A DNA stretch of 64,000 bases from Larix kaempferi (GCA_027924585.1 BSBM01000423.1:5320001-5384000), one strand, 5' to 3'; counted from the stretch's first letter, positions 36,066-47,802 are shown. Numbers and translations: made by a program. Notes: generated by a model not told the origin, from the letters alone.

Positions 36066-36659
36066 TGTTGATGTATATGTAACTTCGGAATGTATTTCTT
36101 ATATATATTTATTGTACCCCTATAGAGATGTGTTATACCTCTATACGGAAGTGTCGTCATTTGTATTGTCAAGTGTCGCAAGTGGATTAACTTGCCGATG
36201 GGTTATTAGAATACCTGATGTGGGTGTCAGCCTGGATTTTATGTAACTAGGGTTATTAGGCTGAGTTAGACAAGTCAGCCCCATAAGTTATTTAGGTAGG
36301 TCAGGACAAGTATAAATAGAGATCGGGATTCTGTATTTTCATTATCTCATTACTCACTCTTCTCTCACTCGGAAAGTGGCGTACATTGAAGGAGGAGGAT
36401 CAAGCTACATAGTAGGAGTCTATCTATTGTACTTGGGTTGTACTTGGTTGTACTTTGGATCTATCTATCTCTGAGGAAGTTGTGGGGTTTTTCACCTTAG
36501 GGTTTTCCCCACGGAAACTCTGTGTGTTCATTGTCTCATGCTATTGATTCTTGTGATGCTTGACATGCTTGATATGATTGTTATGCATTGGTATACTGTA
36601 CATGTTATTCTCTTAGTAAATATCCTATAGCATATTGAATTAATGCTTAAAAACTAACA
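36066..36659 (+). repeat. Copia 3' LTR
   Basis: Directly preceded by the purine tract AAGAGGGAG and followed by the TTATA duplication. About 30 substitutions, no indels, against the 5' LTR. Confidence 0.95.
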
Positions 36660-36664
36660 TTATA

Positions 36665-37450
36665 TTTCAATGATGACTATCTATAGGGATGAAATCTCAA
36701 ATATACCATATCTCCAACTCGGAAATCTCGCTCAACTCTATGCTTGTCTGCATGCACTTTTTGCCGGTTCTGTGCTACCTGCAAGTTGTCCTTGAGATTC
36801 CTAAGTATTTCTTGACTATCTTGGAGCCAATCCTTTGCTTTCTGTGTCCTGCAATCACCACATATCATATCAGAAAAACTAAGTGCATCATAACCATAAC
36901 GAGATTTCATGGGAGACATACCAATCGAGAGATGAAAAGTAGTGTTGTAACAAAACTCTCCCAAATGGAGCCAAGTGGTCCATGACTTTTGTTGGCCGAT
37001 GACATAATTTCTTAAGTACCCTTCCAGCCATTGGTTCACTCTCTCTTTTTGGAAACCCGTATTTGGATGGTACCTTGTGCTCATGTCCAAACTTGTCCCC
37101 AGTAACATGAACATTTATTTCCAAAAATTGCTAGTAAACTTGCTATCCATGTCATTGATAATGAACTTGGGTATGCCATGAAGTTTGAATACTTCTTTGA
37201 TGAAACATGCATCCACTTGTCTGGATGCAATATTAGTTGTGACAGAAAATAAATGTGCATATTTAGTCAATTTATCAACCATAACAAAAATATTGTCTTT
37301 ACCTTTCCTTTTTGGAAGCCCAGTGATGAAATCCATCGATACACTTTCCCATTTCTACTCAGGAATGGGGAGTGGTTGTAAGATCCTTGTTGGATCAATA
37401 TGCTCTACTTTATTTTGCTGAAATACAACACATGACCTGACATACTCCAT
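36665..37450 (-). pseudogene. Outer gypsy integrase core
   Basis: Minus-strand frames carry SMDFITGLPKRKGKDNIFVMVDKL (first Asp near 37330), FIINDMDSKFTSNFW (second Asp near 37160; the family usually has SDRD) and, after a stop, RYHPNTGFQKERVNQWLEGYL (Glu near 37040, Q-for-T/D changes nearby). It ends with DMVYLRFHPYR, a TAG, then four or five codons to the copia insertion point. The HHCC part lies near 37400-37550 but is badly broken. Confidence 0.85.
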
Positions 37451-37701
37451 CACCTCCTTCTCCACCCCCTTCCATGTGAACCTTTCCCTCACTTTCCTAT
37501 GAGTCTTCACAAACCCCGGATGACCTACTAAAGGAAAATCATGGGCAGCTTCAAGGATCTTCTTCTCTATATAGATTTTGGAACTACAAATATTCTATCC
37601 ATATAATAAATAATATCATTGAGAATATTATAAGCATATTCATGAATTAATACATCAAACAAATCACAAGGAAATTGCTTCTTTGTGTATTCTACCCCAA
37701 G

Positions 37702-38990
37702 CTATACTTTCCAATCATCATGAAATTTGAGCAATGCAAGTATGGGTTTTCTAGAAAGTGCATCAACTAGAATGTTCATCTTACCCTTCTTATATTCAAT
37801 ATCAAATTCAAATTCTTGGACCCTTCTTAACCACTTATGTTTCCTATCATTCAACACCTTTTGGGTTAAGAAATGTCTCAAACTATTGTGATCAGTCTTG
37901 ATAATGAACTTACCTCCTACAAAATTCTGCCTAAACTTGACTAGCGCATACATGATGGCTAGCATCGCTTTGTCATAGAATGAATACAATGTTTCATTGG
38001 CTGCAATTTTCTACTCTCAAAGGCCAAGCATTGCTTATTTTGCATCAATATTGCTCCAATTCCATTCCCTGAAGCATCACACTCAAGAACAAAATGTTGA
38101 GAAAAATCTGGAAGTGCAAGAACATCACAACTGCTCATTACCTCCTTCATTCTGTTGAACACTTGTTCAGATTCTTATGACCAATGGAAAGCTCCTTTCT
38201 TAGTGAGGTCTGTCAATGGAGATGTCAATTTGGAAAATCCTTTGACAAAATTCCGGTAGTAGGTACATAGACCAATGAACCCTCTTTGTTCAATGATATT
38301 TATAGGACTAGGCCAATCTAGAATGGCTTGGATCTTTTCCATGTGAACCTTAACTCCATATTGACCAATCACATGACCAAGATACAAAATATCAGTCATC
38401 CCAAACTCACCCTTGCTTAGCTTTACATAAAAAGATTGATCTACCAAGATAGTTAGTACAATATCCAAATGATGCAAATTCTCTTCCCAAGTCCTACTAT
38501 AGATCAAAATATCATCAAAGAAAACAAGTACAAACTTATGGAGCTGCCTACTAAACACTATGTTCATGCAAGATTGAAAATTTGCAGGTGCATTTTTTAG
38601 GCCAAAAGGAATAACCATAAACTCAAAGTGCCCATGGTGACATCAGAAGGTTGTATTCAGGATTTCTTCTTCTTTCATGTTGATTTGATGGTAACCAGAT
38701 CGAAGGTCAATATTTGAAAAGTACTTGGCCCCATGGATCTCATCCATAAGCTCATCAATCCTTGGAATATGATATCTATTCTTTATAGTATTCTTGTTGA
38801 GAGCTCTATAATATATGCATATCCTCACGGTCCCATATTTCTTCTTCACAAGGACTACCGATGAGGCAAAAGGACTTCAACTTGGCCTAATGAATCCCAA
38901 GTCAAGCAGTTCCTTGATAGTTTTCTCTATCTCATCCTTTAATCTTTTTGGGTGCTTGTAGGGATGTACTTTGATAGTTGCATTTCCTAT
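37702..38990 (-). pseudogene. Outer gypsy reverse transcriptase and RNase H
   Basis: RT pieces on the minus strand: RICIYYRALNKNTIKNRYHIPRI and NIDLRSGYHQI (38643-38849), then PFGLKNAPANFQSCMN and KFVLVFFDDILIYSR (38500-38600) with the intact FFDD catalytic pair, then GLCTYYRNFVKGF. RNase H follows (38162-37702): FVLECDASGNGIGAIL (first Asp), KTDHNSLRHFL and VDALSRKP. Breaks separate three open pieces. Confidence 0.9.
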
Positions 38991-39132
38991 CTCCAACTCA
39001 ATTTATGCTCTACTCCTCCATCAGGTGGTCAACCATGAGGAAGATACCCAAACACGTTCTCATGCTTTTGGAGTAACTTTTGAATGTCTTCTGGATATCA
39101 GGCTATTTCCAGTGAATTACCCTTTGTGGTGA

Positions 39133-40252
39133 TTAGGACTCTGCACCCCATTCAATTTCTCCATGCCTTAGTATGGATCTCATACTATGTGCACTCACCA
39201 CTTGTTTAGGGTAGGTGTTGATCCCTCTAATCGCTACTTCCTTCCCAGCTTCTCCCTTGAAGATCATTTCACGGACTTGGTAGTCTATTGAATGATTACT
39301 GATGGAATACAACCATTGTACTCCCAAAACCATGTTAGTATCAGCCACATCCACAACATAGAAGATATCTTTAATGGTATCTTCTCCTACACAATTCTGC
39401 AATTTAGGAATCCATCTACAACAGTTCATAGTGTTATTACCTGGAATGATAACAGTGAAGCCTCCAAATTTTTCAGTATGTAACTTCCTCCTCTCAACCA
39501 AAGTTTAGTCAATGAAGTTATGTGTTTCTCCTCCATCTACTAACATAGTGACTGATTGTCCTTGAACCACTCCTTTGAATCTGAGTGTATGGAAGTGAGT
39601 TACCTCTGAAATTATCGCAATATTGCAATGCATGGGGGTAGGGTATTCTTTTGCAGTCTCATAATACACTTTTGCATCTTTTGGGGCCTCTTCTTCATCT
39701 TCCTCAGTTTCGCTCTCTGAATAAGCCTCAATGTAGTGTGATTTTCCTTAGCATATCTATGTCCTGGAACCCATGTCTCCTGATAGGCGAAGAACAGATT
39801 CCTTCTTCTCAATTCATATCGATCCTTAGCATAGTTATCCTTTCTGAAATTTCCAGAAGGACTCTTCATGGCTAGCCTTTGGTTCTTGAACCGAGTAGGA
39901 CCAGTAGTGCTAGGAGGAAATTTGTTCCTTGGAAGAGAGTGTTGCAAGTCTCTGGTTCAACTTAGTGCATCTTGCAAGGTAATGGGTCTGTCATATTTCA
40001 CCAAGCCTTTCAAAGGTTCTGATAACCCTTTAATGAACAAAATGATCAGTATAGATTCTGAAATATCAGAGACCATCACAACTAGTTTTTGGAACTCATA
40101 CATGTAAGCTTCAGGAGTTCCATTTTGCTTCACTTGTGCTAGTTCCCTGAAGGTGATCTCAGGATCACTTCTTGTGAACTCTTCATAGGTGTTCACTTTC
40201 TCATTCCCAAGAGAATTTAGGCCATGAAACCACCATTCATTTTCTTCCCCAT
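39133..40252 (-). pseudogene. Outer gypsy Gag C-terminal half and protease
   Basis: From the transposon junction (40253-40256) the frame reads on with GEENEWWFHGL, then TFRELAQVKQNGTPEAYMYEFQKL (39957-40196), typical of Gag capsid. The knuckle region (39612-39947) has PGHRYAKE where CFxC...GHRC is expected, so its cysteines are lost. The protease stretch (39133-39600) retains GGFTVIIPGNNTMNC and VLGVQWL, but the D-S/T-G box is poorly kept. Several stops intervene. Confidence 0.8.
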
Positions 40253-40256
40253 CTAA

Positions 40257-40281
40257 AACATGTTATACAACTTGACGAGAA
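40257..40281 (+). repeat. Left terminal inverted repeat
   Basis: 25 bp, exact inverse of 55928-55952. Its first eight bases AACATGTT are themselves palindromic. CTAA precedes it. A GTAGCACC half-site follows at 40358-40366. Confidence 0.9.
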
Positions 40282-40877
40282 CCGTTCATTGTTCTCATTT
40301 TTCAGGTGGTAAATTTTAGTAGTTTTTTTGACCTCCGTTTCAAAAAGGGTGTATACTAGTAGCACCATTATTTTGTGATTTTGAAACTTCTTGGTCATAA
40401 GAAAATTATAACTCTTAGGAAAAAGGGTCATTTTTCAAACATTACCAAAACATCTACATTTAGTAGCTAGCTATAGTAAAAAAACATTCACATTTTTGAA
40501 TTTTTGTACGATTTAGAAGCTACTATGAATGAAAAATACATGCATTTTCAAATTTTTTTCATTAAGCTTTTATCTTAACGAAGTCATTTTTTGGGCAAAT
40601 TTCTATACAAATGCGAAAAAAAGACATTCCAAACCATTTTTCAATGTATTTTCTGTTATTTGATGTATAAAAATGATATTATTTAACATTATTTTCCATA
40701 AAGTGATCATTCACATAAACTCAACAAAACGTATACCATATATTTCTAAATAGCATATTAAAAACATAATAGTTATTCTCAAAATAAAATATTCGATTCA
40801 AAACATTACAAAATATCTTATCAAAAAATGGTCAACTTTGACATTTCCTCAACAATATGAAATTAATCAAGAATATC

Positions 40878-43800
40878 CTACATCTCGAACTCTTCATTGA
40901 AATTGAAATTTTCTACTGGTTGGCTCTCTTCCTAGACCTCAATGTGTTCTTCCATTGGGTCCTCTACTTCTGCAAAATGCCCAAAGTGATCTTTTTCGAA
41001 CATCCCTTTTAAAGGAGGCTGAGGCGCTTTTGACATCTTTGCCACAAGTGACTCACTAAATTCTCCTTTCTTCAAACCAACTTCCTGCATTTCATCTGGA
41101 AGAACCTTCATAGCATTAATTTTTTGTTTGATATAATTGCACTGCAGTAGATCATTCTCAATGGATATGCAATTTCTTCCTTTTTGTAATGAACATGCTA
41201 TTGTTGTACCTAATCAACACATACAAAACAAAAAAAGTTAAATAAGATAATGAAACATAAATTTAAAATATATATTATATTGAATATAGATTATGGCACT
41301 AGTTTCATATGTTACATCATAAATATTACCTGATCCCGAGAACAAATCTAAAACCCAATCTCTTTCTCCTGAAAAAGTATCTATGAGATAATTAATCAAT
41401 GCTTGTGGCTTCTGGTAGATGTTTATAGTCTCTCCCTTCAAATCTCTTTCTTCATATGTCAACTTGTTAACCATGGCATTATAAGACAATATTTGAATAT
41501 ATTTGCCTTCACTCTTTTCATTGATTAAAAGAGTATCATAGGTATCATCTTTTGTCAACATACAAGATGTATGTTTTCAGTATCTCTCATAAATGGATCA
41601 GTGCTGGAGCTATGAATGTTAGGATTATGCCTATAACAAAAATAGATAAGAATAAAATTAACTTATAGAAAAATAATTTAATGTTTTCTAAATTCAAATG
41701 TTTAATAATATACTACAAATATCTTACCAATACAGTTGTTTCCTTAGGTTTTCTTTATCCTTGAATGTTGTTAGCACTACTCCTCCTTGTACATCTGAAT
41801 GGAAAACAAGAAATCTCCATAGGGGTGATGTTGTGACGTTCAGAAATCCCAAAACCACTTTACTGAATGACTATTATGTATAAGGCTCACTATCATAAAT
41901 AATGTTTTTGATATTGAATCCATGAGGGATATCTACAATAACTAGGGAGTACTCCTTTTTGGGAACAAGTTTTTCAATGTTTGCACAATCACCCAAAATC
42001 ACGTTATATGCACAGTGTCGAGCCCATTCCAAACGTGATGATCAAGGGTGTCATCAATTTCAACATTTGCAAGACGTTGTCTTTTTTGTCATTCTATTTT
42101 GGCTCATTGAATATGAATTTTGAAAGACTCTCGTACTGAATTCTTCTTTGACATCTTTGAAAAAAAAATAAAAATATAGATATATATATAAGTAATAAAA
42201 TTCTAATGAATTCACTTAGAAATAAATAAAATATAAAAAATCGTAAACCATGATACCTTTTTGTATGCAACAAAAAAGGCTTTTAAGCTTTCCATGGAGC
42301 TTGAATCTGGATAGTTGCATCTGACATCATCCCAACTCTTATCACCCAGCATTATAACCACATCCTCTTGTATTTTCATATAAACCTTATGAATACATGA
42401 TGTAAAAATAAATGGCATTAACATAGACATCTGATAATAACACAATGCTTATTTAATAAAAAATCTTAAACTCAAAAAAAAAACTTTAAAAAAAAACAAC
42501 TTATAAACTTACTTTTCTAAATCATTGCACATTTCTTCCATGGATAATTCACCTGACTTTACACGTGATAGTATTGTAGATATAAGTGTTTCATCCTTCA
42601 CACCTTGCAATGATCTCCAAGGTGTTATAGTCATATCTTCTGGCAAGTTCTTGACATCGAGACCTCCTTGAGTACTGCTCCATGCAACTGCTTTACCTTT
42701 TTTTACCTTCTGATTTTTTACACCAATATTCTCCCACATGCTAAATATGTCATCAATCAAATCCCATATGGGGCCCGATCTAAGTGCCAACTGGAAATAT
42801 TTATCTACATATCTGAATGCATCTCTTCCTTTCAAACCTTTATGTTTCACATTGTCCTCTTTAATAGGAATTCCTATCTCCATAAAACATTGTTTCCGGA
42901 AATCTGCATCAACTTTTGATCTATCCCCACCACATATTTGTTCAAATTCATTATGAATAAATCTAACTCTTTGATTGAATGTCATGGACACACTATAGTC
43001 ACTATCTGTGTTGTGATCCCATGCCAATAGTTTTGCTTCCACATCTATTAAACCATCATCAATGATGCATTTCACTGTTTGAAAATAGGGTTTTTTGGAA
43101 ACTCTTGCATTAATTCTCTTCTAGCCTCCACAAAATGATTTCCCCCCAAAACATATTAGTTATAGTCAAAACATTTTGATTCTTCAAATGCAACTCTAAT
43201 AGGAACACCTTTTGGGTCAACAAGAACTAGGTAGTCAACCACATGTGCATATGGATTGTGTGTCATCAATGCTTTCAAGTTATGAACATGCAAACGATGT
43301 GGTTTCCTAATTTGATACTTCTCTTAGTCTTCTGTGTGTCTATAAAGTTGCTTTACATTTAAATCAAATGTATGTCCATTGCGAACCAACTTGTCCCTCC
43401 GCAATCGATCTCGAATAGTATTTTGTGTTGTCTTAACAACACCATCATCCAGATCACCACCTGGAGTAATGATTTCCAAACTGCCTTGCGAGTTCTCACT
43501 ATGATTTTCAACATTGGATTGAACATTTTCTCTCCTCCTTTTATTTCTTGAAGCAGTTGTATCTAAAAGAACAACTTGTTGATCAGGAATGAAAACATCC
43601 TCATCCATAGGTCTTTTAGAAGCATGTCTATTTCTCTTACCAGCAGAAGTGACATTGTCATCATCAACAACTCGTCGATCATGTTCAATTGGGCGAGATA
43701 TACTTTTGAATGTAACCTTCCTAGCAACTTCATTTGATTGTTGGATACCTTTTCCTTTCCATGCTTGTACTTCTCTAGGAACATTTTGCACTCAATTTTG

Positions 43801-44469
43801 CTTTGGTGTTTCGCCCTTCTTTGGTGCTTCTCCCTTATGATGAGGGGCATTAATGACATCCATCGAATTTTCTTCTGTAGAATAAATTCCATTCAGAATA
43901 TTGGAAAGTGGCATAGCAAAATCCTGTGAAATAAAAACATTATTTTATTAAATCTATTACATTGTCATATAATTCCAAGTATAAGAAATTCAAAAAGATA
44001 TAAAAATATAGAAACTTACTCTCTTGCTCTCAATTTTGTGCACGATTGTTGCACAAAATTCTGTGAAACTTTCATCGATCTTATAGTTTAAAACCTTTAG
44101 AGAATATCGGATTTTGACAAAGGTTTTTGCTTGTTTCACTAGTGCATAAACAATGCCTTTGCCCGACACCGAGCAAATATCTCGCAACAATCCCAAAGAG
44201 TGATAATCATTTTTAAGATATTCAAATCCAGCACAATATAGTTGAATACTGTCTGAGTTTCCTTGATATTTCTTTTTCATATACCAAGAATAGTCAAGTT
44301 TATCTTTAGTTGGTGCATGTTTCCATTCTCTAACATTCTTGGCTTTTAATTCATCACTAGGAACAACTTCATCATGCGCAACATTGTCAGATGACTCAAC
44401 TATGTTTTTCGATGACTTCATCGACGATCTTGCTCCAGATATATTTACAGATAGCTTTCTCGATGTCAT
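40878..44469 (-). pseudogene. ParB-like domain fused to N4/N6 DNA methyltransferase, multi-exon, decayed
   Basis: Predicted product: nuclear DNA methyltransferase using S-adenosylmethionine. Start at ATG 44469, right after acceptor CTATAG; exon to 44017 (donor GTAAGT), next exon from about 43922 (TTTCACAG acceptor). A basic linker leads to a ParB-like region (43,300-42,520): LMTHNPYAHVVDYLVLVD, GVPIRV, YVLGGNHFVEARREL (ParB G-N-H-R-like box), then DHNTDSDYSVSMTF. After two short exons come ILGDCANIEKL and VIVDIPHG (motif IV; D-P-P-Y in relatives), then KPQALINYLIDTFSGERDW and VLDLFSGSG (motif I). An intron splits motif I; the last exon resumes with TTIACSLQKGRNCISIE. Motif IV before I is the beta-class order. 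At least three stops (near 43793, 43325, 43165) and frameshifts near 43080, 42030 and 41570 make it dead. ParB assignment is moderate, methyltransferase strong. Confidence 0.75.
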
Positions 44470-44474
44470 TTTCC

Positions 44475-45360
44475 CTATAGCCAGAAACCAAAAAAACAAA
44501 ATTAATATATGTTTTTAAAAAATATTTGCAATACAAATCAATTGTTAACGTATAGTAACCAAAGAACTAATAATTTGATGGCTTAACATAGCCATTGGAA
44601 CATGTATTGGTGCCCCCGTGACCAATTCATAGCCCTTGGTGCCCTTGTTCCCATTGCATAGCCCTTGAGCTATGCAATGGGCATTGGCCATTGCGTCCAT
44701 TTGCATAGACCATGAGCTATGCAATGGGCGCCTGTTGGGGTGGCCCATTGCATAGCCCACGGGCTATGCAATCGGCACCTGTTGGGGCAGTCCATTGCAT
44801 AGCCCATGGGCTATGTTGTGGGTGCCCTTTGGGTGCCCACAGTGCCACCCGACCGGTGGACGCCAAGAGGGGGCCGGGATGGAGCAGAGCATAACCGCGC
44901 TTCCCGACTAGGGGGCACTGTGGGTGCCCAGAGGGGGCTGGGATGGAGCGAAGAATAATCATGCCACCTAACGGGGGGGAGCTGTGAGCCCCCAGAGGGT
45001 GCTGTGATGGAGCAGAGCCGCTCCATCTTGGCCCGCTCCATCCCATCCCGCTCTGGGCACCCACAGTGCCCCCCGTTCGGATATCCCATGGCGAGGCCAT
45101 TGCATAGCCCACAGGCTATGCAATGGCTGTGGTCATTGTGCTATGGAATGGGGGCTAAGGTGCTTATGTCATTGCCCCCCCCCACAAAAAAAAAAACATG
45201 TTTTGTAGAGGGCATGCTAAATCCCAAAGTAAAAAAATTTGCATTAAAACATAAAAAAAAAGAATTTAACTAACCTTGAGAATGCTTGAGCAGTTCGATG
45301 GTCTCCAAAGCCTCCGAGATCGTTGTTTGCAAATGGTAACTATAGAAAACCAAACCGCGT
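44475..45360 (-). promoter_or_regulatory. Predicted 5'-UTR exon and first intron of the methyltransferase gene
   Basis: On the minus strand, CTCAAG|GTTAGT (donor at 45274) and CTATAG|GGAAAATG (acceptor at 44475) frame an 800-base intron just upstream of the start codon. The non-coding first exon lies at about 45275-45350. The promoter should then lie between about 45350 and 45800, shared with the divergent gene starting at 45821. Assignment rests on splice consensus only. Confidence 0.5.
44625..45130. repeat. GC-rich palindromic minisatellite between the divergent genes
   Basis: At least five copies of a palindrome close to ATTGCATAGCCC with its mirror GGGCTATGCAAT lie at 44653-44678, 44701-44724, 44747-44772, 44794-44815 and 45099-45124. 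Between them GGCGCCTGTTGGGG-like spacers recur. A second inverted pair built on GGGCACTGTGGGTGCCC and GGGCACCCACAGTGCCC spans about 44820-45070. The block is strikingly GC-rich against AT-rich surroundings. It lies within the predicted 5'-UTR intron. Long ORFs across it are by-products of composition. Confidence 0.85.
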
Positions 45361-45820
45361 TAATATAGCATAAAATAGGTTTTTTTTACCTTTTTAGGAA
45401 TGTGGTATTAAAAGCTATGTAATTAGATAATGCATTATTTCTAAATATAGAGAAGAAGACATTAAATGAAATTTGACTAGTGTTGTGACTTTTGATTTTG
45501 AAAAATTAATATAAATAACTAATATTGTATTAGGCAGCTTGGATAACATTGTTTAAATGTCATTTTATTAGTATTATTACACTTGTTATATGATAAATTA
45601 AATTACTTTTAATAGTGTTATAATTGTGTTTGAAATGTGATTTATTTTGGAGGAAATTTTTGGAGGGAAAATTTTGAAGTGAAATTTTGGAGGGAAAATT
45701 TGGGAGGGAAAACTTCATTCTTTTAGCTATAATATTGTTAGGGTTGATAGATGCACCATTGTATTTTTGGGTGAGAAGAGTGAGAAAATTTCATTCTCTT
45801 AAACTTTTTAGTGAAAAGTC

Positions 45821-45867
45821 ATGGACTCATCTGAATTAATCTCAATGTCTGAAGATTATGAAAATTT
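45821..45867 (+). pseudogene. First codons of the transposon's rightward gene, cut by a gypsy insertion
   Basis: ATG at 45821 opens MDSSELISMSEDYEN, then the gypsy element begins. The host sequence resumes at 51744 after the AATTT duplication. The Ser/Glu/Asp-rich start suits the acidic protein downstream. In this phase the continuation reads only a few codons (GDLKG) before the repeat frame shifts by one base near 51770, so a small indel also separates it from the main frame. Confidence 0.6.
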
Positions 45868-46229
45868 TGAAAGGGACCTGCAACAAATAATTGATAAAAT
45901 GCACAATATATGAGATCACAGAATATTTTTATTGATCGTAGGCCACTTCGAGGGGGCAACCTCCTTTGAGCAAGCTCAATACAAATAACTTCACAGTGCC
46001 TTCATAGGCCTCCACATACACTTATATACTAAGTCTAGGCACCAATACTATGGGTCAAAACCATGGGCCATTACAAACTATGGATCAACAAAACTACGGG
46101 CGACTTACAAAGCATATGCGCCAACAACAATAACACAAAATATGGATCAACAAATACTACGGGACGACTTACAAAGCATATGAGTCCAAAAACAATATAC
46201 TAACAAAGTAAAGACATGGGTTCCTAACA
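45868..46229 (-). repeat. LTR of the 45.9-kb gypsy, with internal tandem duplication
   Basis: 362 bp against 300 bp in the partner. The excess is a tandem copy of about 63 bp (46079-46141 and 46142-46204) containing ATGGATCAACAAA and GACTTACAAAGCATATG. Confidence 0.9.
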
Positions 46230-46284
46230 TCCCCTCCCCTTAGAAAAAGCTTTGTCCTCAAAGCTTTAGATCTGGAAATTGCTG

Positions 46285-47802
46285 CTAAATCTGAAGGAGT
46301 GGTTCCCATGTAGCATCCTCTGGTTGCATGCCGTGCCACTGAATTAAGACCTCTGTGATAGACCGAGAATGAAGCTGACGAGTGCGCCTGTTGAGGGCAG
46401 CCTCCATCTCCAAAAGGATGGATCCTTCATTATCTAGTTTGGGTAAAATAGTTTGTCCTCTGATGTTGGTGCCAAGAAATTTCTTCAGACAAGAGACATG
46501 AAATACAAGATGAATGCGAGAAGAAGGAGGAAGTTCCAATTTATAAGCAACGGACCCAATCTTCTGAAGAATCCGATATGGCCGATAGAACTTTGGAGTG
46601 AGCTTATGACGCCCTTTGAGTTTCAAGGAGGATTGCTTGTATGGATGGAGATGCAGAAAAACCAAATCACCTGCTTGAAAAGTGAGCTCAGAACGGTGCT
46701 GATCAACTTGTTGCTTCATGTGATTTCTGGCCATGTGAAGATTGTCCCGCAAAATGCGAAGAATCTGATCGTGGTTGGGAAGGACTGTGTCAACTGCTTG
46801 AACTGGTGAACTGTTGGGGGTGTATGGAAGAAGAACTGGAGGTGCCTGAACATAGACTTCTTCATATGGGTTCATTTTCGAGGCAGTGTGGTAAGAGGTA
46901 TTGTACCACCATTCAGCAAGAGGGAGCCACTTTGCCCACAAATGTTGTTGTTCAGAGGTGAAGCAATGAAGATAAGTTTCCAAGCATTTATTGATAATTT
47001 CAGTGTGACCATCTGTTTGTGGGTGATACCCTAAACTCATCTTCAGTTTGGTGCCAGTGTGGCGAAATAGTTCTGTCCAAAAATGACTGGTGAAAGTCGC
47101 ATCACGATCTGAGACAATGGAAGAAGGGATGCCATGAATACGAAAGATCTGGTCCAGGAAAATTTGAGCGACTGAGGCGGCTGTATAGGGATGGTTGAGA
47201 GCACAAAAATGACTATATTTGGATAGGCGATCAACCACAACTAGAATCACTTTCTTCCCTCCAGATTTAGGGAGCCATTCAATGAAATCCATGGAAATAT
47301 CTATCCAAATCCTTGTAGGTATGGGAAAGGGTTCTAGCAAGCCCCGAAGAAGTGTCGTTTCACCCTTATTACGCTGACAGGTATCACATTCAACCACCAT
47401 CTGTTGAATTGTGCTTTTCATGCCTTGCCAAAAGAAGTTACGACATGCCCGTTCATACATTTTGAGGAACCCAGAGTGCCATACAGATGGAGAAGCATGG
47501 ATTTCACAGAAGACAACCTGTTGAAGATATGTGCTATGGGGAAGCACTAGATGACCTTTGTATCTCAGGGAAGCACCATCCCAAGAATAATGTGGTACAA
47601 CAGAAGGGTTGTTGGTCAAGCATTGGATGATTTGAGATAAGGAAGAGTCATTGACATAGCCTTGTTGAACAGATTGCAACCAATTGGGAACAGGCATAGA
47701 AATAGCTGAAAGAGAACCTTGGGCCTCAAATGTACGAGAAAGAGCATGTGCCACAATATTGTCGTTACCCTTCCTGTAAGTGATCTTATAGTCATAACCC
47801 AT
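46285..47802 (-). CDS. Gypsy integrase with chromodomain-like tail (open, 505 codons)
   Basis: An uninterrupted frame from the RNase H tail (GYDYKITYRKGNDNIVAHALSR) through the zinc-binding region (HSGFLKMYERACRNFFWQG, CDTCQRNKGE) and the catalytic core: DISMDFIEWLPKSGG (Asp), IVSDRDATFTSHFW (Asp), HPQTDGHTEIINKCLE (Glu). The C-terminal half has KLTPKFYRPYRILQKIG and HLVFHVSCLKKFLG, then VLIQWHGMQPEDATWE, the chromodomain-like end. All catalytic residues are kept. Upstream RNase H is separated by one stop at 47848. The reading direction and spacing fit the C-terminal part of one Pol polyprotein. Confidence 0.9.
   Translation of the reverse strand: MGYDYKITYRKGNDNIVAHALSRTFEAQGSLSAISMPVPNWLQSVQQGYVNDSSLSQIIQCLTNNPSVVPHYSWDGASLRYKGHLVLPHSTYLQQVVFCEIHASPSVWHSGFLKMYERACRNFFWQGMKSTIQQMVVECDTCQRNKGETTLLRGLLEPFPIPTRIWIDISMDFIEWLPKSGGKKVILVVVDRLSKYSHFCALNHPYTAASVAQIFLDQIFRIHGIPSSIVSDRDATFTSHFWTELFRHTGTKLKMSLGYHPQTDGHTEIINKCLETYLHCFTSEQQHLWAKWLPLAEWWYNTSYHTASKMNPYEEVYVQAPPVLLPYTPNSSPVQAVDTVLPNHDQILRILRDNLHMARNHMKQQVDQHRSELTFQAGDLVFLHLHPYKQSSLKLKGRHKLTPKFYRPYRILQKIGSVAYKLELPPSSRIHLVFHVSCLKKFLGTNIRGQTILPKLDNEGSILLEMEAALNRRTRQLHSRSITEVLIQWHGMQPEDATWEPLLQI

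Larger units (their letters stand above)
25003..36659 (+). mobile_element. Ty1/copia retrotransposon inserted in gypsy integrase, itself carrying two insertions
   Basis: 594-bp LTRs (25003-25596 and 36066-36659) with TGTTG...TAACA termini and the duplication TTATA (24998-25002 and 36660-36664). The primer site TGGTATCAGAGC (25597-25608) and the purine tract AAGAGGGAG (36057-36065) abut the LTRs. Gag, protease, integrase, RT and RNase H follow in copia order. Without the TRIM and the nested gypsy it is about 7.0 kb. A 1.2-kb 3' region between the RNase H stop and the purine tract holds a minisatellite. About 30 LTR mismatches (5%) and several frameshifts and stops show a middle-aged, inactive copy. 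Confidence 0.95.

Noticed and set aside
44625-45130. CRISPR-like array
   Set aside because: Palindromes are spaced irregularly, spacers are themselves repetitive, no cas genes exist, and the DNA is plant nuclear.
44712-45273. Several long overlapping ORFs on both strands in the GC-rich block
   Set aside because: They arise because palindromic GC-rich repeats lack stop codons. The translations are mirror copies of the repeat with no domain.
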